Assembly: GCF_900105115.1 (NCBI RefSeq)
Contig: NZ_FNRV01000001.1
Location: 744,001 to 808,000 of the forward strand
DNA from: Pseudomonas mohnii
Lineage (GTDB): Bacteria > Pseudomonadota > Gammaproteobacteria > Pseudomonadales > Pseudomonadaceae
Length of the DNA: 64,000 nucleotides
Direction of reading: 5' to 3'
Shown piece by piece: positions 51,028 to 59,905 of this stretch. The notes under the pieces are model-generated. The model saw nothing but the letters and a program-made list of their open reading frames with translations, did no database searches and was not told the origin of the DNA. Position numbers and translations under genes: made by a program. The first letter of the stretch is position 1. Each line of letters starts with the position of its first letter.

Positions 51028-53925
51028 CTAGTGACCGATCAGCGAACTGGCCAGCAACGCCTCCAGTCCCATGGGCTTGGCAAAATGATATCCCTGGGCC
51101 TGCCCTGCGCCCATTTCGCGCAGCAAGTCCAGCGTCGCTTGATCCTCGACACCTTCGGCCACCACGCTGAGGTCGAGCGATTCGGCCATCCGCACGATCG
51201 CCCGGACGATCGCGCGACTGCGGGCGCTGGTGGTCAGTTCGAGGATGAACGACTTGTCGATCTTCAAGCCGCTGAAACGGTATTGATGCACATAGCTCAG
51301 GGAAGAGAACCCGGCGCCGAAGTCATCGAGCATCACCGACATACCGTTGTCGGCCAATTGCTGCATGGTCAGCCGGGCAATCGCCGGCTCGGCGACCAGC
51401 GCACCTTCGGTCAACTCCAGGCAAATGCGTGACGGTTCGACCCCGTGTCGCGCCAGCAGCGCCAACACTTCATTGGCGAAGTCCGGGCGCGTCATGCTGT
51501 AGCTGGAGCAATTGACGTGCACCGCAGGCCAATTGGCGTGCTCGGGTTGTGCGAGGATCATTGCAACGCTGGTGAGCATGTAAAGATCCAGCCGGCCGAT
51601 CAGGCGCAAACCCTCGACATCCGGCAGGAACTCGCCCGGCGCGATCACCCGGCCGCCCGGTTGATGCCAGCGGACCAGTGCCTCAAGGGCCAGCAATTCG
51701 CCGCTTTCAACGCTGACAATCGGCTGGAAATACGGCAGCAGTTCGTCCGTACGCTTGAGCGCGTTGCGCAAGGCCCCTTCGCGCTCCACCTGGTCCGAGA
51801 CTTCCCGGCGCACTTCCTGGTTGAACACCGCGTAACTGTCGCGCCCGGCGCTCTTGACCCGGTACATCGCCGCGTCGGCATCACGCAGCAAATCCGCCGG
51901 TTCGTGATGGAACTGACTGTCGGCACTGACAATGCCGATACTGCAGGACGAAAACACTTCGTAGCCATTGATGAAAAACGGCAGGTCAAACGCCACGAGG
52001 ATCCGTTCGGCGATTTCGATCACCACGTCCAGCGGCGCTTCGGGGGCGAGGACCGAAAACTCATCGCCCCCCAGGCGCGCCAGCATGTCGGCGTCGCGCA
52101 GGCATCCGCGCAGACGATGGGCGGCCTGCATCAACAGCAGGTCGCCAAAATGGTGGCCGAGGCTGTCGTTGACCATCTTGAAACGGTCCAGGTCGATGAA
52201 CATGACCGCCAGGTGCCCGCCTTCCCTGCCGAACTGCGACCAGGCCGAATTGAGGCGCTGTTGCAGGTAAGTGCGATTCGGCAGCCCGGTCAGCGCATCG
52301 TGGGAGTTTTCGTGTTGCAACTTGGCATTGGCGTGATCGAGTTCGCGGGTGCGGTTCTGCACCCGCGCTTCCAGCTTGAGGTTGGCGGCGTGGATCGCTT
52401 CGGCAGCCGTGCGCCGCGACAACGCCGTATCAATGTGCCGCGACACGAACGTCAGCAGATCCTGATCCCGCAGGGTATAGCGAACCTGCGAGGTGTAGCT
52501 TTGCACCGCCAGCACGCCACGCACCACGTCGCCATCGAACAAGGGAATGCCCAGCCAGGAGTGGGATCGGACGGACTCGTCGGCCAGTTCTATTTCACCC
52601 TCGGCCGCCAGTCGCTCGGCTTTGTCAGCGTCAATCAGGCAAGGTCGGCGCTGACGAATAACGTATTCAGTCAAGCCCCGGCACCCACGTCGCGCTGCCG
52701 GGCGGGTCGTCTGCCGCTCATCGACGTAATAGGGAAAGGTCACTTCACTGGTCGCGTCGTCGAACAGCGCGATGTAGAAGTTTTGCGCGAACAGCAAATC
52801 ACCGACGATGCCATGCAAGGTTTGAAACAACTCAGCCATGTCGCCCGGCTGACTCGATAGCTCCGCGATCTGGAACAACGCGCTCTGCAGGTGTTCGGCG
52901 CGCTCTCGATCCGCCACTTCCTGCGTCAAGGCTTCGTTGAGTGCCGAAAGCTCCAGGGTGCGACGCATCACCGTTTCTTCCAGGTCCTCGCGGTGCAGAA
53001 TCCGGTCCAGGGCCATGGCGACGTGGCGTGCCACCACAAGGAACAGCGCGCGATCTTCAGCACTGTAGATACGAGAAACGTCGTAGACCTGCATCGCGAG
53101 CATGCCGAACACGTCATCCGAGGCATTTTTCAAGGGGGCGCCCATCCAGAACTCGGGACGGTCACCCACACAGTAGAAACGGCCTTCGGCTTCAGCCGCG
53201 AGGATACCGGCGGCGTCGATCAGCAATGGCTGGGCAGTGGTCAATACCTGCCCGGTCAACGACAGGTGCGAAGGGTCAAGGTATTCGTAGTTTTCGGACT
53301 CCAGGGCATCGACGTCGATGATGTCGACGTAATACGGGTAGTCGATCTTGCCGCTATGGGGGTCATACAGCGCAAGATAGAAGTTCTCGGCATCGATCAG
53401 GCTGGCCAGCAGCCGGTGAACCCCCACCAGAAACACTGAGCGGTCTCGGGTCGAACTGGCCAGGTAGGTAATCTCATACAGCACTCGCTGAGTGATCTGC
53501 GCCCGGGCAAGGGTATTGGTCTGGACCTGAATGCCCAGCCGCAGGGCAAAGTCGGCGAGCGCCGGGTCTGCGGCCTCGCTGACCGGCGCGAGTAGCCAAC
53601 CCAATTCACTTTCGCCCTTGCCGGTGGGCCAGCGGTGCAATCGCCGGGTCCGGCAGAAGGCGTCGAACTCTTCGTTCGGGATGCTGGACGGCCACTGAAT
53701 CCAGGCGTCACCCTGACCGACCCGATGCAATTGTTCACCGGCGCGGTAAACCGCCCACGCGGAGGTGTGGGCCCAGCTGCGCGCTGAGTCCAGCATTTGC
53801 TGGATCATGTGCTCGTTGCCAGCGTAAGCCATGCCGACAGTACCCGACGTCCCTTTTGGTTGAGATGCGACAACGTCGCAGTCGTTCGATTGCCGCGGGG
53901 AGTCGGTCAATTGACGAACACTCAT
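51028..53925 (-). CDS. GAF-GAF-GGDEF-EAL c-di-GMP protein
   Basis: A 965-residue cytosolic protein without membrane segments. Two GAF-like domains lie at about 145-320 (FYLALYDPHSGKIDYPYYVD) and 370-530 (FYIALFDDATSEVTFPYYVD), with a coiled coil between and after them. The GGDEF domain (about 560-720) has intact RLGGDEFSVL and an upstream RDAD inhibitory site five residues before it. The EAL domain (about 730-960) has EALVRW, CLELTEGAL, DDFGAGFSSL and VVAEGVED, all intact. So it may both make and degrade c-di-GMP. ATG 53925 has AGGGAGCG nearby. Confidence 0.93.
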   Translation of the reverse strand: MSVRQLTDSPRQSNDCDVVASQPKGTSGTVGMAYAGNEHMIQQMLDSARSWAHTSAWAVYRAGEQLHRVGQGDAWIQWPSSIPNEEFDAFCRTRRLHRWPTGKGESELGWLLAPVSEAADPALADFALRLGIQVQTNTLARAQITQRVLYEITYLASSTRDRSVFLVGVHRLLASLIDAENFYLALYDPHSGKIDYPYYVDIIDVDALESENYEYLDPSHLSLTGQVLTTAQPLLIDAAGILAAEAEGRFYCVGDRPEFWMGAPLKNASDDVFGMLAMQVYDVSRIYSAEDRALFLVVARHVAMALDRILHREDLEETVMRRTLELSALNEALTQEVADRERAEHLQSALFQIAELSSQPGDMAELFQTLHGIVGDLLFAQNFYIALFDDATSEVTFPYYVDERQTTRPAARRGCRGLTEYVIRQRRPCLIDADKAERLAAEGEIELADESVRSHSWLGIPLFDGDVVRGVLAVQSYTSQVRYTLRDQDLLTFVSRHIDTALSRRTAAEAIHAANLKLEARVQNRTRELDHANAKLQHENSHDALTGLPNRTYLQQRLNSAWSQFGREGGHLAVMFIDLDRFKMVNDSLGHHFGDLLLMQAAHRLRGCLRDADMLARLGGDEFSVLAPEAPLDVVIEIAERILVAFDLPFFINGYEVFSSCSIGIVSADSQFHHEPADLLRDADAAMYRVKSAGRDSYAVFNQEVRREVSDQVEREGALRNALKRTDELLPYFQPIVSVESGELLALEALVRWHQPGGRVIAPGEFLPDVEGLRLIGRLDLYMLTSVAMILAQPEHANWPAVHVNCSSYSMTRPDFANEVLALLARHGVEPSRICLELTEGALVAEPAIARLTMQQLADNGMSVMLDDFGAGFSSLSYVHQYRFSGLKIDKSFILELTTSARSRAIVRAIVRMAESLDLSVVAEGVEDQATLDLLREMGAGQAQGYHFAKPMGLEALLASSLIGH

Positions 53926-54174
53926 CAGCGCTCCCTGAGCCAAAAACTGGCAATGCTCACTTACTGTTTGCTAGCAATATGCCAGTGAGCTTTTTGTTTA
54001 TAGCTTATGGAGATTTTTTTCAATGGTTTTATTTGCTTTGACGCCAACAATGAGACAGACAACAAATTGCTCGCCGAAAGTTGTCGATTATTAGCCGGAA
54101 CTCTTTACTCGCTGTCTTTTCGTCTCTGCGTCAGTGCCGCCCGACCAGTCACCGTTGCAGTCACTAGCGCCATG

Positions 54175-54201
54175 CACGGAAGACAGATCCTGTCTTCCGT
54201 G
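54175..54201. terminator. strong hairpin after the map gene
   Basis: CACGGAAGACAG (54175-54186), loop ATC, CTGTCTTCCGTG (54190-54201): a perfect 12-bp stem 12 bp beyond the stop of the aminopeptidase gene on the minus strand. No T-run follows. The 53926-54174 region before it is AT-rich and holds the promoter of the c-di-GMP gene. Confidence 0.55.
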
Positions 54202-54212
54202 TACCTGAACGG

Positions 54213-55007
54213 CTACTGCCCGATGGCGGGATATTCGTCGCTACGATCGGGCCAGGGAGTCAAAATCTGAAAACCATCGTCAGTGACGGCCACCATGTGC
54301 TCCCACTGGGCCGATAGCGATTGATCCTTGGTGACCACCGTCCAGCCATCCGCCAGGGTTTTCACATGACGTTTGCCCGCATTGAGCATGGGCTCAATGG
54401 TGAAAATCATCCCGGCTTTCAATTTCAGGCCCTGGCCCGGATAACCGTAATGCAGGACCTGCGGCTCGTCGTGGTAGATCTTGCCGATACCATGGCCGCA
54501 GTATTCGCGCACAACGCTGAACCCATCCCTTTCCGCGACCGCCTGGATGGCATGACCAATGTCGCCCAACGTGGCACCGGGGCGGACGAGACTTATGCCG
54601 GCACACATGGCTTCATAGGTTGTCTTGACCAAATGCCGAGCCTGCGCACTGGGCTCGCCAACGAAGTACATGCGGCTGGTATCGCCATACCAGCCATCCT
54701 TGATGACAGCGATATCGATGTTCACGATGTCGCCATCCTTCAACGTCCTGTTCGAAGGGATGCCATGGCAGACCACTTCGTTGACGGATGCGCACACGGT
54801 CTTCGGGAAACCGTGATAGCCAATGTTGCCCGGGATGGCTTTCTGCACGTTGACGATGTAGTCGTGACAGAGCCGATCGAGTTCGTTGGTGGTGACCCCG
54901 GCTTTCACATGGGGAGTGATCATGGCCAGTACTTCGGCGGCCAGCGTGCCTGCAGCGCGCGACTGGGCGATTTCCGCGAGGCTGTTGATCCTGACGTTCG
55001 CCTTCAT
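54213..55007 (-). CDS. map: type I methionine aminopeptidase, coupled to a ParD-like gene
   Basis: A 264-residue metalloprotease that removes N-terminal methionine. All five metal ligands are in place: D98, D109, H172, E205 and E236 (IDIAVIKDGWYGDTSR, CGHGIG, IFTIEPMLNAG, QWEHMVAVT), with substrate His H81. The chain matches the E. coli enzyme offset by one residue. Its ATG shares bases with the stop of the upstream ParD-like gene (ATGA), so it is translated after that protein. The usual housekeeping map sits beside rpsB, so this is probably a second copy. Confidence 0.93.
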   Translation of the reverse strand: MKANVRINSLAEIAQSRAAGTLAAEVLAMITPHVKAGVTTNELDRLCHDYIVNVQKAIPGNIGYHGFPKTVCASVNEVVCHGIPSNRTLKDGDIVNIDIAVIKDGWYGDTSRMYFVGEPSAQARHLVKTTYEAMCAGISLVRPGATLGDIGHAIQAVAERDGFSVVREYCGHGIGKIYHDEPQVLHYGYPGQGLKLKAGMIFTIEPMLNAGKRHVKTLADGWTVVTKDQSLSAQWEHMVAVTDDGFQILTPWPDRSDEYPAIGQ

Positions 55008-55270
55008 TGACTGGCTCCTGAGCTTGCATGGGGCTGGGAGCCTTGAGCGATATCCGCGACAGCGCAGAGCTGTTTCAGATCCAGTCCGCCCGCCGATTCG
55101 GCACGAATCAGCAAGCGGCAAATATCGCTGTGATCGAGGTTTGGATGTAATTCCGCGAGCATCCCGATGCGCATCCAGTGTTCGGCTTGCGCATTGATCG
55201 AGCGACTCAGCGCGTCGCTGGCGACGCGCAGGTTCTCATGCATGTTTTCTGAAATTTTGACGATTCCCAT
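55004..55270 (-). CDS. ParD-like antitoxin-family protein
   Basis: An 88-residue protein beginning MGIVKISENMHENLRVASDA, a ribbon-helix-helix DNA-binding start, followed by SRSINAQAEHWMRIGMLAEL, typical of the ParD_like family (PF11903). The C-terminal part is helical (SDICRLLIRAESAGGLDLKQ). It overlaps map by four bases. No ParE-like toxin is next to it; the only partner gene is the aminopeptidase. ATG 55270 is chosen, with TGGAAG upstream; the frame extends to 55330. Confidence 0.8.
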   Translation of the reverse strand: MGIVKISENMHENLRVASDALSRSINAQAEHWMRIGMLAELHPNLDHSDICRLLIRAESAGGLDLKQLCAVADIAQGSQPHASSGASQ

Positions 55271-55392
55271 GACTTCCACTATATGAAATGCATATGAACC
55301 GTATATTAACCGGTTCGAGCATGGAATCAAATCAACGTCATGAAATGGGGGCGCGCCCCGCTCCCCCAGGGTTATAAAGCGTTCGATATAAA

Positions 55393-55416
55393 TGGAAACG
55401 CCCCAATCAAGGGGCG
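55393..55416 (-). terminator. Rho-independent terminator after the isochorismatase-like gene
   Basis: CGCCCC-AATCAA-GGGGCG (55399-55416). Read on the minus strand the stem is followed by TTTCCATTT. It lies 68 bp beyond the stop of the hydrolase gene at 55484. Confidence 0.75.
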
Positions 55417-55483
55417 CGATGACCAGCGTTCAGGTGTCTCGGGGAGCACCGCTGCCCTTTACCTGTTCGGTAACGCCGGGCAA

Positions 55484-56137
55484 TCAGTGGCCTTCGGACG
55501 CATTGAACATGGTTTTGGCATAGATCAGTCCCAAACCATAGGCGCCACCATTGGCGATGGAAGTTTTCACGGTGGCATCGTAGGTGTCGGTACGAGCCCA
55601 GTCACGTTGCAACTCGAGCAGGTATTGCAGGGAAGTCATCGGGCGCGCGCCAAGCTGAATCATGCGCTGAATGGCCATTTCATGCGCCTCGACCGACACA
55701 TCACCGCAAGCGTCCGCAATGAAATACACCTCGAAACCCTGATCCAGGGCAGAGAGCGCCGGGCCCACGATGCACACGGATGTCCAGAGGCCCGCCAGCA
55801 CGATCTTGGCCTTGTCGTGACGGTTCACCTCCACCGCAATGCGCGGATCTTCCCAGGTGTTCATGCTGGTGCGGTCGATGACGGGCAGCTCGGGAAAGAC
55901 CGATTTGATTTCATCGAAGATGGGTCCGGAAAAGCTTTTCTCCGCGACCGTGGTCAGGATGGTCGCGACCCCGAACTCTTTCGCCGCCTTGGCCACCAGG
56001 GCAGCGTTGTTGCGCAGATTCACAGCGTCGATGGACTTGGTCGCAAAGGACATTTGCGACTGATGATCAATCATGATGAGGGTGTGATCGTCAGGGTTCA
56101 GCAGGGTCTTGCCGGGCACGGCGGATGCGGTAGGCAT
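55484..56137 (-). CDS. isochorismatase-family cysteine hydrolase (YcaC-like)
   Basis: A 217-residue hydrolase with the family triad: D in LIMIDHQSQMSF, K in NRHDKAKIVLAGL and catalytic C in LWTSVCIVGPALSAL, followed by the cis-peptide region. Closest by eye to E. coli YcaC-type enzymes of unknown substrate. GGAGCG lies before ATG 56137 (MPTASAVPGKTLLNPDD); the frame goes on to 56176. Cytosolic. Confidence 0.88.
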   Translation of the reverse strand: MPTASAVPGKTLLNPDDHTLIMIDHQSQMSFATKSIDAVNLRNNAALVAKAAKEFGVATILTTVAEKSFSGPIFDEIKSVFPELPVIDRTSMNTWEDPRIAVEVNRHDKAKIVLAGLWTSVCIVGPALSALDQGFEVYFIADACGDVSVEAHEMAIQRMIQLGARPMTSLQYLLELQRDWARTDTYDATVKTSIANGGAYGLGLIYAKTMFNASEGH

Positions 56138-56237
56138 GGGAGTCGCTCCATTATTGAATGAAAAACTACCCTTCAACTATGGAGTGCCCGACTGCGCCGT
56201 ACTTGTATCCCTGTGCTTTGTTTTGGCCGGGGCCGGC

Positions 56238-56741
56238 TCACTGGATCGACAGGACGAATCGGCGCTCGCCCCCGGTCTCGTCGGCGCAAGAGGGTTGCTC
56301 GGGCAGGAATCCGCACCGTTCCAGCACTTTTCTTGAGCCGACATTTGACTCGTATACACAGGCAACCAATTGGGTCAGTCGCCAACGGGTCCGTGCCGCC
56401 TGGATCAGATGCCTGAGCGCCAGTGTGGCCAGTCCCTGCCCGCACATGCCTTGATCAATCCGGTAGCCCACTTGCGCAGAACCTGGCGGCGAACCAATGT
56501 CTTTCAGATTGGCTCGCCCCACTATGTTCCCACTGCAATCTTCGATAACGAACGGATGCCAGGCACCGATAGCAAAATCGGACAAATAGCCCGCAATGTG
56601 CTCGGCGACACCCGGCAATGAATAAAACGCAGGATCGCGCGCATCAATATGAGATTCAAACCAGGCGCGATTATGGCGTTCAAAGGCCAGCAAGGCTTCG
56701 GTATCCGTACTTTCAAGCTCGCGAATGCTGAATGATTTCAT
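56238..56741 (-). CDS. GNAT-family N-acetyltransferase
   Basis: A 167-residue acetyltransferase of the RimJ/RimL type. Acetyl-CoA-binding loop QVGYRIDQGMCGQGLATLAL (motif A, Q/G-x-G-x-G/A), preceded by FVIEDCSGNIVGRANLKDI and followed by ACVYESNVGSRKVLERCGFL. Substrate unknown (ribosomal protein N-terminus or small amine). It lies 26 bp after the YcaO fusion start region and is read in the same direction. Confidence 0.88.
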   Translation of the reverse strand: MKSFSIRELESTDTEALLAFERHNRAWFESHIDARDPAFYSLPGVAEHIAGYLSDFAIGAWHPFVIEDCSGNIVGRANLKDIGSPPGSAQVGYRIDQGMCGQGLATLALRHLIQAARTRWRLTQLVACVYESNVGSRKVLERCGFLPEQPSCADETGGERRFVLSIQ

Positions 56742-56767
56742 TCGTTCAATCCCTTGACTGAGTGGCG

Positions 56768-58966
56768 TCAGGCAATCGTCACACTGGCCCGCGCCGTGTG
56801 CAGTTTTTTATAGCTTTCGATCAAACGCAAATGTCGATCGAGCCCTTCCAGCTTCATGCTCGTCGGGGTCAGGCCGTAGAAGCGCACACTGCCGTCCACC
56901 GAGCCGATCGCAGCGTCCATGCGCTCATTGCCGAACATCCGGCGGAAATTGACTTCGTAGTCGGCCAGTTCCAGATCGTCGTCCAACTGCATTTCCAGCA
57001 CCACGTTCACGGCTTGATAGAACAGGCCGCGCTCGACAGTGTTGTCGTTGTACTGCAGGAAGGCTTCCACCAGATCCTTCGCCTGTTCAAACTTCTGCAA
57101 GGCCAGGTAAATGAGCAGCCTCAACTCCAGTATCGTCAACTTGCCCCACGGCGTGTTGTCGTCGAATTCGATGCCGATCAAGGTGGTGATGTCGGTGTAG
57201 TCGTCCAGCTCGCTGTCTTCCAGGCGCTTGGCCAGGGTTCTGAGCCCGACTTTGCTCAGGTTGTGCAGGTTGAGAATGTCGGCGCGGAACGTCAGCGCTT
57301 TGTTGGTGTTGTCCCAGACCAGATCGTCGACCGGATAGATTTCCGAGTAGTCCGGCACCAGAATGCGGCAGGCCTTGGCGCCGATGTGCTCATAAACCGC
57401 CATGTACACTTCCTTGCCCATGTCCTGAAGGATACCGAACAAGGTGGCGGCTTCTTCGGCATTGGAATTTTCCCCTTGCCCGGAGAAGTCCCACTCAACG
57501 AATTCGAAATCGGCCTTGGCACTGAAGAAGCGCCACGACACCACACCGCTGGAGTCGATGAAGTGCTCGACGAAGTTATTCGGCTCCGTCACGGCCTGCC
57601 CCTCAAAGGTCGGCTGAGGGAGATCGTTCAGACCTTCAAAGCTGCGCCCCTGCAGCAACTCGGTGAGGCTGCGTTCCAGTGCCACTTCAAAGCTTGGGTG
57701 CGCGCCGAACGAGGCAAACACGCCACCGGTACGCGGGTTCATCAAGGTGACGCACATCACCGGGAACTCCCCTCCCAGCGACGCATCCTTGACCAGCACC
57801 GGGAAGCCCTGCTCTTCCAGCCCTTGAATGCCGGCCAGAATGCTCGGGTATTTTGCCAGCACGTGCTGCGGCACATCCGGCAGTGCCATTTCACCTTCGA
57901 GAATCTCGCGCTTGACCGCGCGCTCGAAGATTTCAGACAGGCATTGCACCTGGGCTTCGGCCAGGGTGTTACCGGCACTCATGCCATTGCTGAGGAACAG
58001 GTTCTCGATCAGGTTGGACGGGAAATACACCACCTCGCCATCCGACTGGCGCACAAACGGCAGCGAACAGATACCGCGCTGTGTATTGCCGGAGTTGGTG
58101 TCGTACAGGTGCGAGCCCCGCAACTCGCCATCGGGGTTGTAAATCGCCAGGCAGTACTCGTCGAGTATTTCTGCCGGCAGCGCATCCTGGGGGCCAGGCT
58201 TGAACCAGCGTTCATCCGGGTAATGCACGAACGCCGCGTTGGCGATGTCTTCTCCCCAGAACTGATCGTTGTAGAAGAAGTTGCAATTGAGTCGCTCGAT
58301 AAACTCGCCCAACGCCGACGCCAACGCGCCTTCCTTGGTCGCGCCCTTGCCATTGGTAAAGCACATTGGCGAGTGCGCATCGCGAATGTGCAGCGACCAC
58401 ACATTGGGCACGATATTGCGCCACGAAGCGATTTCGATCTTCATGCCCAGGTCAGCCAGGATCCCCGACATGTTGGCGATGGTCTGCTCCAGCGGCAGAT
58501 CCTTGCCCGCAATATAGGTGCCCTCTTGCGACCCCGAATGAGGCATCAACAACGCCTGGGCATCGGCATCGAGGTTTTCCACTTCTTCGATCACGAACTC
58601 AGGCCCGGTTTGCACCACTTTTTTCACGGTGCAACGGTCGATGGAACGCAAAATGCCCTGGCGGTCTTTGGCGGAGATATCGGCTGGCAACTCGACCTGG
58701 ATCTTGAAAATCTGGTTGTAGCGGTTTTCCGGGTCAACAATGTTGTTCTGCGACAGGCGGATATTTTCCGTGGGAATGCCGCGAGTGTCGCAATACAGCT
58801 TCACAAAATAAGCCGCGCACAAAGCCGAAGAAGCCAAGAAGTAATCGAACGGACCAGGCGCCGAGCCATCGCCCTTATAGCGAATAGGTTGGTCGGCCAC
58901 GACAGTGAAGTCATCGAACTTGGCTTCAAGTCGAAGGTTGTCGAGAAAGTTGACCTTGATTTCCAT
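56768..58966 (-). CDS. OsmC-YcaO fusion protein
   Basis: A 732-residue protein. Residues 1-140 form an OsmC/Ohr-like domain (PIRYKGDGSAPGPFDYFLAS, CAAYFVKLYCDTRGI). Residues 160-560 form a YcaO domain (GKGATKEGALASALGEFIER, NGMSAGNTLAEAQVQCLSEI, FERAVKREILEGE, GASFGAHPSFEVALERSLTE-type ATP-binding region). A helical, TPR-like C-terminus follows (YLALQKFEQAKDLVEAFLQY). E. coli YcaO lacks the OsmC part. YcaO enzymes activate amides with ATP; E. coli YcaO affects ribosomal protein S12 methylthiolation. No RimO or peptide-precursor gene is adjacent. Confidence 0.92.
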   Translation of the reverse strand: MEIKVNFLDNLRLEAKFDDFTVVADQPIRYKGDGSAPGPFDYFLASSALCAAYFVKLYCDTRGIPTENIRLSQNNIVDPENRYNQIFKIQVELPADISAKDRQGILRSIDRCTVKKVVQTGPEFVIEEVENLDADAQALLMPHSGSQEGTYIAGKDLPLEQTIANMSGILADLGMKIEIASWRNIVPNVWSLHIRDAHSPMCFTNGKGATKEGALASALGEFIERLNCNFFYNDQFWGEDIANAAFVHYPDERWFKPGPQDALPAEILDEYCLAIYNPDGELRGSHLYDTNSGNTQRGICSLPFVRQSDGEVVYFPSNLIENLFLSNGMSAGNTLAEAQVQCLSEIFERAVKREILEGEMALPDVPQHVLAKYPSILAGIQGLEEQGFPVLVKDASLGGEFPVMCVTLMNPRTGGVFASFGAHPSFEVALERSLTELLQGRSFEGLNDLPQPTFEGQAVTEPNNFVEHFIDSSGVVSWRFFSAKADFEFVEWDFSGQGENSNAEEAATLFGILQDMGKEVYMAVYEHIGAKACRILVPDYSEIYPVDDLVWDNTNKALTFRADILNLHNLSKVGLRTLAKRLEDSELDDYTDITTLIGIEFDDNTPWGKLTILELRLLIYLALQKFEQAKDLVEAFLQYNDNTVERGLFYQAVNVVLEMQLDDDLELADYEVNFRRMFGNERMDAAIGSVDGSVRFYGLTPTSMKLEGLDRHLRLIESYKKLHTARASVTIA

Positions 58967-59205
58967 GCGGGATTACCAAAATGACGAGCTAAACGAAATG
59001 GCCGCCATTATCCGGCTTTTCGGCCGGAAGTCTTGTGCTTTGAACGGGAAGGTGACGGGCTGATGGAAGGACCCTCCCGCGCCGGCGAGCCCGTCGCCAG
59101 CCTCGTCAGCCGATGACCGTCATGGGCAACGAAGCGCGTTCCGCAGGAAAAGATCAATAAATGACCAACACATTACAAGCCCCACGTTTCCTGCTGCCTG
59201 GCGCG

Positions 59206-59240
59206 TTATCCACAGGTATACCCACGCAATTTGTGGATAG
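59206..59240. promoter_or_regulatory. pair of inverted DnaA-box-like sites
   Basis: TTATCCACA (59206-59214, exact consensus) and TGTGGATAG (59232-59240, one mismatch in the reverse orientation) lie 17 bp apart, in the 373-bp gap before the thioesterase gene. A GC hairpin (CCGGCTTTTCGGCCGG) is also present near 59016-59032. The rest of the gap holds no gene. Confidence 0.3.
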
Positions 59241-59339
59241 CTTCAGCGCATTCACCTGAGGTTACAACGCACGCATCACTTTCGGTCCGGCCTGGAAATC
59301 CGCTAGGCTTGCCCCACACTTTTCGAGGATCCTCAAGGT

Positions 59340-59840
59340 ATGTCCAGGCTCGACCTCTCCCTGCAAGACACCGCTGCGCCCGAGGGCGTTTGTTATGGTT
59401 GCGGCGGCAGCAATCCCCACGGGCTGCACATCAAAAGCTACTGGCATGAGGACGGCGTGCATGTCGTGGCCGAGCATCTGCCCGACGCGCAGTATTGCGG
59501 CTGGCCCGATCTGGTTTACGGCGGAATGATCGCCATGCTGGTGGATTGCCATTCAAACTGGGCGGCAATGGCCTATCACTACCGCGCCGAACAGCGAGAC
59601 GTCGCCAGCCTGCCTCGCATCAATTGCGTCACGGGCAACCTGGGCATCAAGTTCATCAAACCGACCCCCATGGGCGTTCCGCTGACCCTGCGGGCGAAAG
59701 TGGAAGGTGAAGTCGGACGCAAGAGTCGCGTGATCTGCGAGGTCTACGCCGGGGACGTACTCACGGCGATCGGAGACTCGATTTTCGTTCGCGTGGACGC
59801 CGCGCAGCTGGCGGCGGCCGCCCATGAGCGGGACGCATAA
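59340..59840 (+). CDS. PaaI-type hotdog thioesterase
   Basis: A 166-residue hotdog-fold protein. The N-terminal GVCYGCGGSNPHGLHIKSYW marks a common bacterial PaaI subfamily; the hotdog helix is LVYGGMIAMLVDCHSNWAAM, followed by beta strands LGIKFIKPTPMGVPLTLRAK. Hydrolyses acyl-CoA thioesters, substrate unknown. ATG 59340 (TCAAGGT upstream). Downstream, a hairpin separates it from a converging gene. Confidence 0.88.
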   Translation: MSRLDLSLQDTAAPEGVCYGCGGSNPHGLHIKSYWHEDGVHVVAEHLPDAQYCGWPDLVYGGMIAMLVDCHSNWAAMAYHYRAEQRDVASLPRINCVTGNLGIKFIKPTPMGVPLTLRAKVEGEVGRKSRVICEVYAGDVLTAIGDSIFVRVDAAQLAAAAHERDA

Positions 59841-59868
59841 GCACAGCCATTCAAGGCGCGATGGCGTT

Positions 59869-59900
59869 GGGTGTTGAGGCGGGATGCCACCTCAACACCC
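59869..59900. terminator. bidirectional hairpin between converging genes
   Basis: GGGTGTTGAGG (59869-59879) and CCTCAACACCC (59890-59900) form a perfect 11-bp stem with a 10-base loop, located between the converging thioesterase and glutamine-synthetase-like genes. No T-run on either side. Confidence 0.5.
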
Positions 59901-59905
59901 AGGCT

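Noticed and set aside
51445..52860. A 471-codon plus-strand frame opposite the GGDEF-EAL gene.
   Set aside because: Antisense shadow; both c-di-GMP domains on the other strand are intact.
56762..58984. A 740-codon plus-strand frame opposite the OsmC-YcaO gene.
   Set aside because: Antisense shadow of a well-supported gene.
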